DNA from: Rana temporaria
Lineage: Eukaryota; Chordata; Amphibia; Anura; Ranidae
DNA length: 64,000 bases
Assembly (NCBI RefSeq): GCF_905171775.1
Contig: NC_053492.1
Location: 302,291,865-302,355,864 of the forward strand
Reading direction: 5' to 3'
The notes beneath the pieces are model-generated. The model was not told where the DNA came from, did not search any database, and worked only from the letters and a program-made list of their open reading frames with translations. Both the position numbers and the translations under genes were made by a program. This document shows positions 62,580-64,000 of this stretch, piece by piece. Within the stretch, counting starts at the first letter, position 1. Every line of letters starts with the position of its first letter.

Positions 62580-63761
62580 TTATAGGTCCGTCTGTCTGTC
62601 CTCTACCCTTTCCAAAGCTCCGGAGGAGTGTGCTCTTCCGTGGTTCGGAGTGCCTGCTACTGAGCCTCCCTGGCGACCATGCTTCTGATTCGGGGTGCCT
62701 GCTACGGAGCTACCTTGGCGTCCATGTTTCATCCGCTTTGGGTCTTTCCCTTCCGGCGAAGCCATCGGTGAGCACGGGGGGCTTCTAGTTGGTGGAGGCA
62801 GCCGATACTCCTGATACCAGTCCGGGAGCTCCACTTGGGTAAGCTGCAAGTTGGAGCAGAAATATTCCAGATCTTCCGGGGATCTTAGGGCATGTTGGCG
62901 GCCGTTGTGGGTAACTAGGAGCGCAAAAGGAAAGCGCCACGTGTACCGCATGCCTTTGTTCCTAAGCTCGTCTAGGAGGGGACGGAGAGCTCTGTGATTT
63001 TTTAAGGTAATCTGCGATAAGTCCTGGAAGAGCAGAATCGTTTCACCGTTGAAGACAATCCAATCATTTCTTCTAGCTTTCTGCATTATTTCTTCTTTGA
63101 GAACGAAGCTCTGTAGACAGCAGATTACATCTCTTGGTGGCTGATTATCAGGGCCGCGCGCTCTCAGGGCCCTGTGTGCTCTCACGAACTCGATTTCGGA
63201 GTCTTCGGGCCTTTCCAGTAGGTTGTTGAACAAGCGTCTGAGGGCTAGGGTTATCTGGTTGGGTTCGACTGACTCTGGTATTCCCCTCACGCGGATGTTG
63301 CACCTCCTCCCTCTGTTGTCGAGGTCCTCCATGTGCCTCGACATTTCTATGAAGTGGTTAGAGTGTGATGCCGTCACCTTCTCCAGCCTGCGTATGGCTT
63401 TCTCCCTCTGCTTCCCAGCTGCCTCGGTCGTCGCCATCTTGTCGTTCAGTACTAGGAGGTTAGATTTGAGATCTGTGATAGCTGCCGAGAAGGTTGATTT
63501 TATATCCGCCGCGAATATCGACATATCCGCGTAGGTGAGGGGTAGATTTGGGTTCAGATGTCCCCTTGCATTGTCCTCGGCTGCAGATTGAGAGTCATCA
63601 CTGAAGTCCTCCAGTGCACGTGTCGGCGCCATCTTGCCACTCAGGCCGCCGCTCAGGGAAAGGGCTTGTCTCTTAAAAATGTCCGATATGCTGTTCCCTT
63701 TGTATGCCGCCGATGAGCGTCTAGGTCTGGACTGAGGCGGTCTGTAGTTCAGCTTGCTCAT
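62580..63761 (-). CDS. LINE B ORF1: intact L1-type RNA-binding protein, 393 aa
   Basis: The start MSKLNYRPPQSR at 63761 is the first ATG after about 100 bases of 5' leader and is conserved in LINE A. A basic, serine-rich N-terminus (1-60) is followed by a coiled-coil region (about 85-145), an RRM-like domain starting CNIRVRGIPES (about 150-235) and an L1 ORF1-type C-terminal domain (RYTWRFPFALLVTHNGRQH, about 240-325). The tail has an imperfect tandem of KHGRQGSSVAGTPN and KHGRQGGSVAGTPN. No stop or frameshift. Such proteins coat element RNA and chaperone reverse transcription. Expression here is not demonstrated. Confidence 0.93.
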   Translation of the reverse strand: MSKLNYRPPQSRPRRSSAAYKGNSISDIFKRQALSLSGGLSGKMAPTRALEDFSDDSQSAAEDNARGHLNPNLPLTYADMSIFAADIKSTFSAAITDLKSNLLVLNDKMATTEAAGKQREKAIRRLEKVTASHSNHFIEMSRHMEDLDNRGRRCNIRVRGIPESVEPNQITLALRRLFNNLLERPEDSEIEFVRAHRALRARGPDNQPPRDVICCLQSFVLKEEIMQKARRNDWIVFNGETILLFQDLSQITLKNHRALRPLLDELRNKGMRYTWRFPFALLVTHNGRQHALRSPEDLEYFCSNLQLTQVELPDWYQEYRLPPPTRSPPCSPMASPEGKDPKRMKHGRQGSSVAGTPNQKHGRQGGSVAGTPNHGRAHSSGALERVEDRQTDL

Positions 63762-63861
63762 TATCCAGTGCTATGCTGCAGAAATACGGGCTTTAGGCTG
63801 TGGATTTGCCGGAGCTCTTTCAGTGTGCTGCCATCTCAGCCGCTCGCCAGGCCACGCCCCT

Positions 63862-64000
63862 GGAGTAATTCTTTACCTTTCTCGTTGAAGAATCGAAACC
63901 ATTCGTCGATCGATTCCTGATCTTTAAGACCATCATTGGGTGGTACATCCCAGGCGTTTCGGGACAATGTTAGCTTTTATATATCTGTCAAACGTGATGA
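63862..64000 (-). pseudogene. Penelope-like element N-terminal piece, runs off the window
   Basis: The minus strand reads FDRYIKANIVPKRLG, shifts one frame, then VPPNDGLKDQESIDEWFRFF. This is the PLE N-terminal block also seen at 7300-7020. One frameshift is present near 63950. LINE B starts directly at its left edge, so LINE B probably inserted into this PLE. Confidence 0.8.

Larger units (their letters stand above)
56306..63860 (-). mobile_element. LINE B: near-full-length L1-like element
   Basis: Second copy of the LINE A family. The 5' end at about 63860 has the same GGGGCGTGGCCTGGCG start. The 3' untranslated region is shared with LINE A up to about 56342, then differs and ends in a T run at 56307-56315, so about 150 bases of the LINE A 3' end are missing or replaced. 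A 621-base Harbinger MITE interrupts the endonuclease. No target duplication could be matched. The right flank is PLE sequence. Confidence 0.9.

Overview
The window is repeat-dense vertebrate DNA, and I infer an anuran, probably ranid, genome. The reasons are the mixture of Penelope-like retroelements (PLEs), L1/Tx1-type LINEs, and large numbers of non-autonomous PIF/Harbinger, hAT, piggyBac-like and Tc1/mariner elements with amphibian-style terminal sequences. I find no convincing host gene, rRNA, tRNA or CRISPR array. Nearly all coding potential belongs to mobile elements.

Layout. 0.7-1.9 kb: decayed PLE pieces. 2.4-5.9 kb: TTAA-flanked and Harbinger-type DNA elements. 5.9-10.6 kb: two PLE pieces in opposite orientation, with MITEs at and beyond their junction. 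10.6-13.5 kb: a minus-strand LINE carrying two hAT elements with perfect 8-bp target duplications. 13.5-17.7 kb: a minus-strand PLE N-terminal piece split by a 3.6-kb Harbinger element that carries a broken SANT/Myb-like gene with an intron. 18.2-20.1 kb: a hAT MITE and a Tc1/mariner remnant. 20.1-31.4 kb: a 5'-truncated LINE (LINE C) whose 3' untranslated region received a PLE (20107-23697) with a 17-bp target duplication, a long open RT plus GIY-YIG frame and a 50-bp inverted terminal segment. 31.5-40.3 kb: a second, broken plus-strand PLE interrupted by a LINE 3' end, a TTAA element and a 2.8-kb hAT element. That hAT element itself holds a solo LTR, a large palindrome, a fold-back and a minisatellite. 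41.2-48.4 kb: a full-length minus-strand LINE (LINE A) with a 13-bp target duplication. 49-56.3 kb: fold-back DNA elements, a LINE fragment, PLE tails and a 21-bp minisatellite. 56.3-63.9 kb: a second near-full-length copy of the same LINE (LINE B) with an intact ORF1 and a Harbinger insertion in ORF2. 63.9 kb to the end: the start of another minus-strand PLE.

How the parts relate. The window is a stack of nested insertions, and target duplications often give the order (Tc1, then LINE C, then PLE; PLE, then hAT, then solo LTR). PLE RT/GIY-YIG proteins and LINE ORF1/ORF2 proteins are the retrotransposition machineries represented. Most DNA elements here encode nothing and would need transposase from elsewhere. 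The most interesting signals are possible hammerhead-ribozyme remnants in PLE tails, inverted terminal segments at PLE 5' ends, an inverted PLE that looks like twin priming, and an intact LINE ORF1 upstream of an unusually long (about 1.5 kb) inter-ORF spacer.
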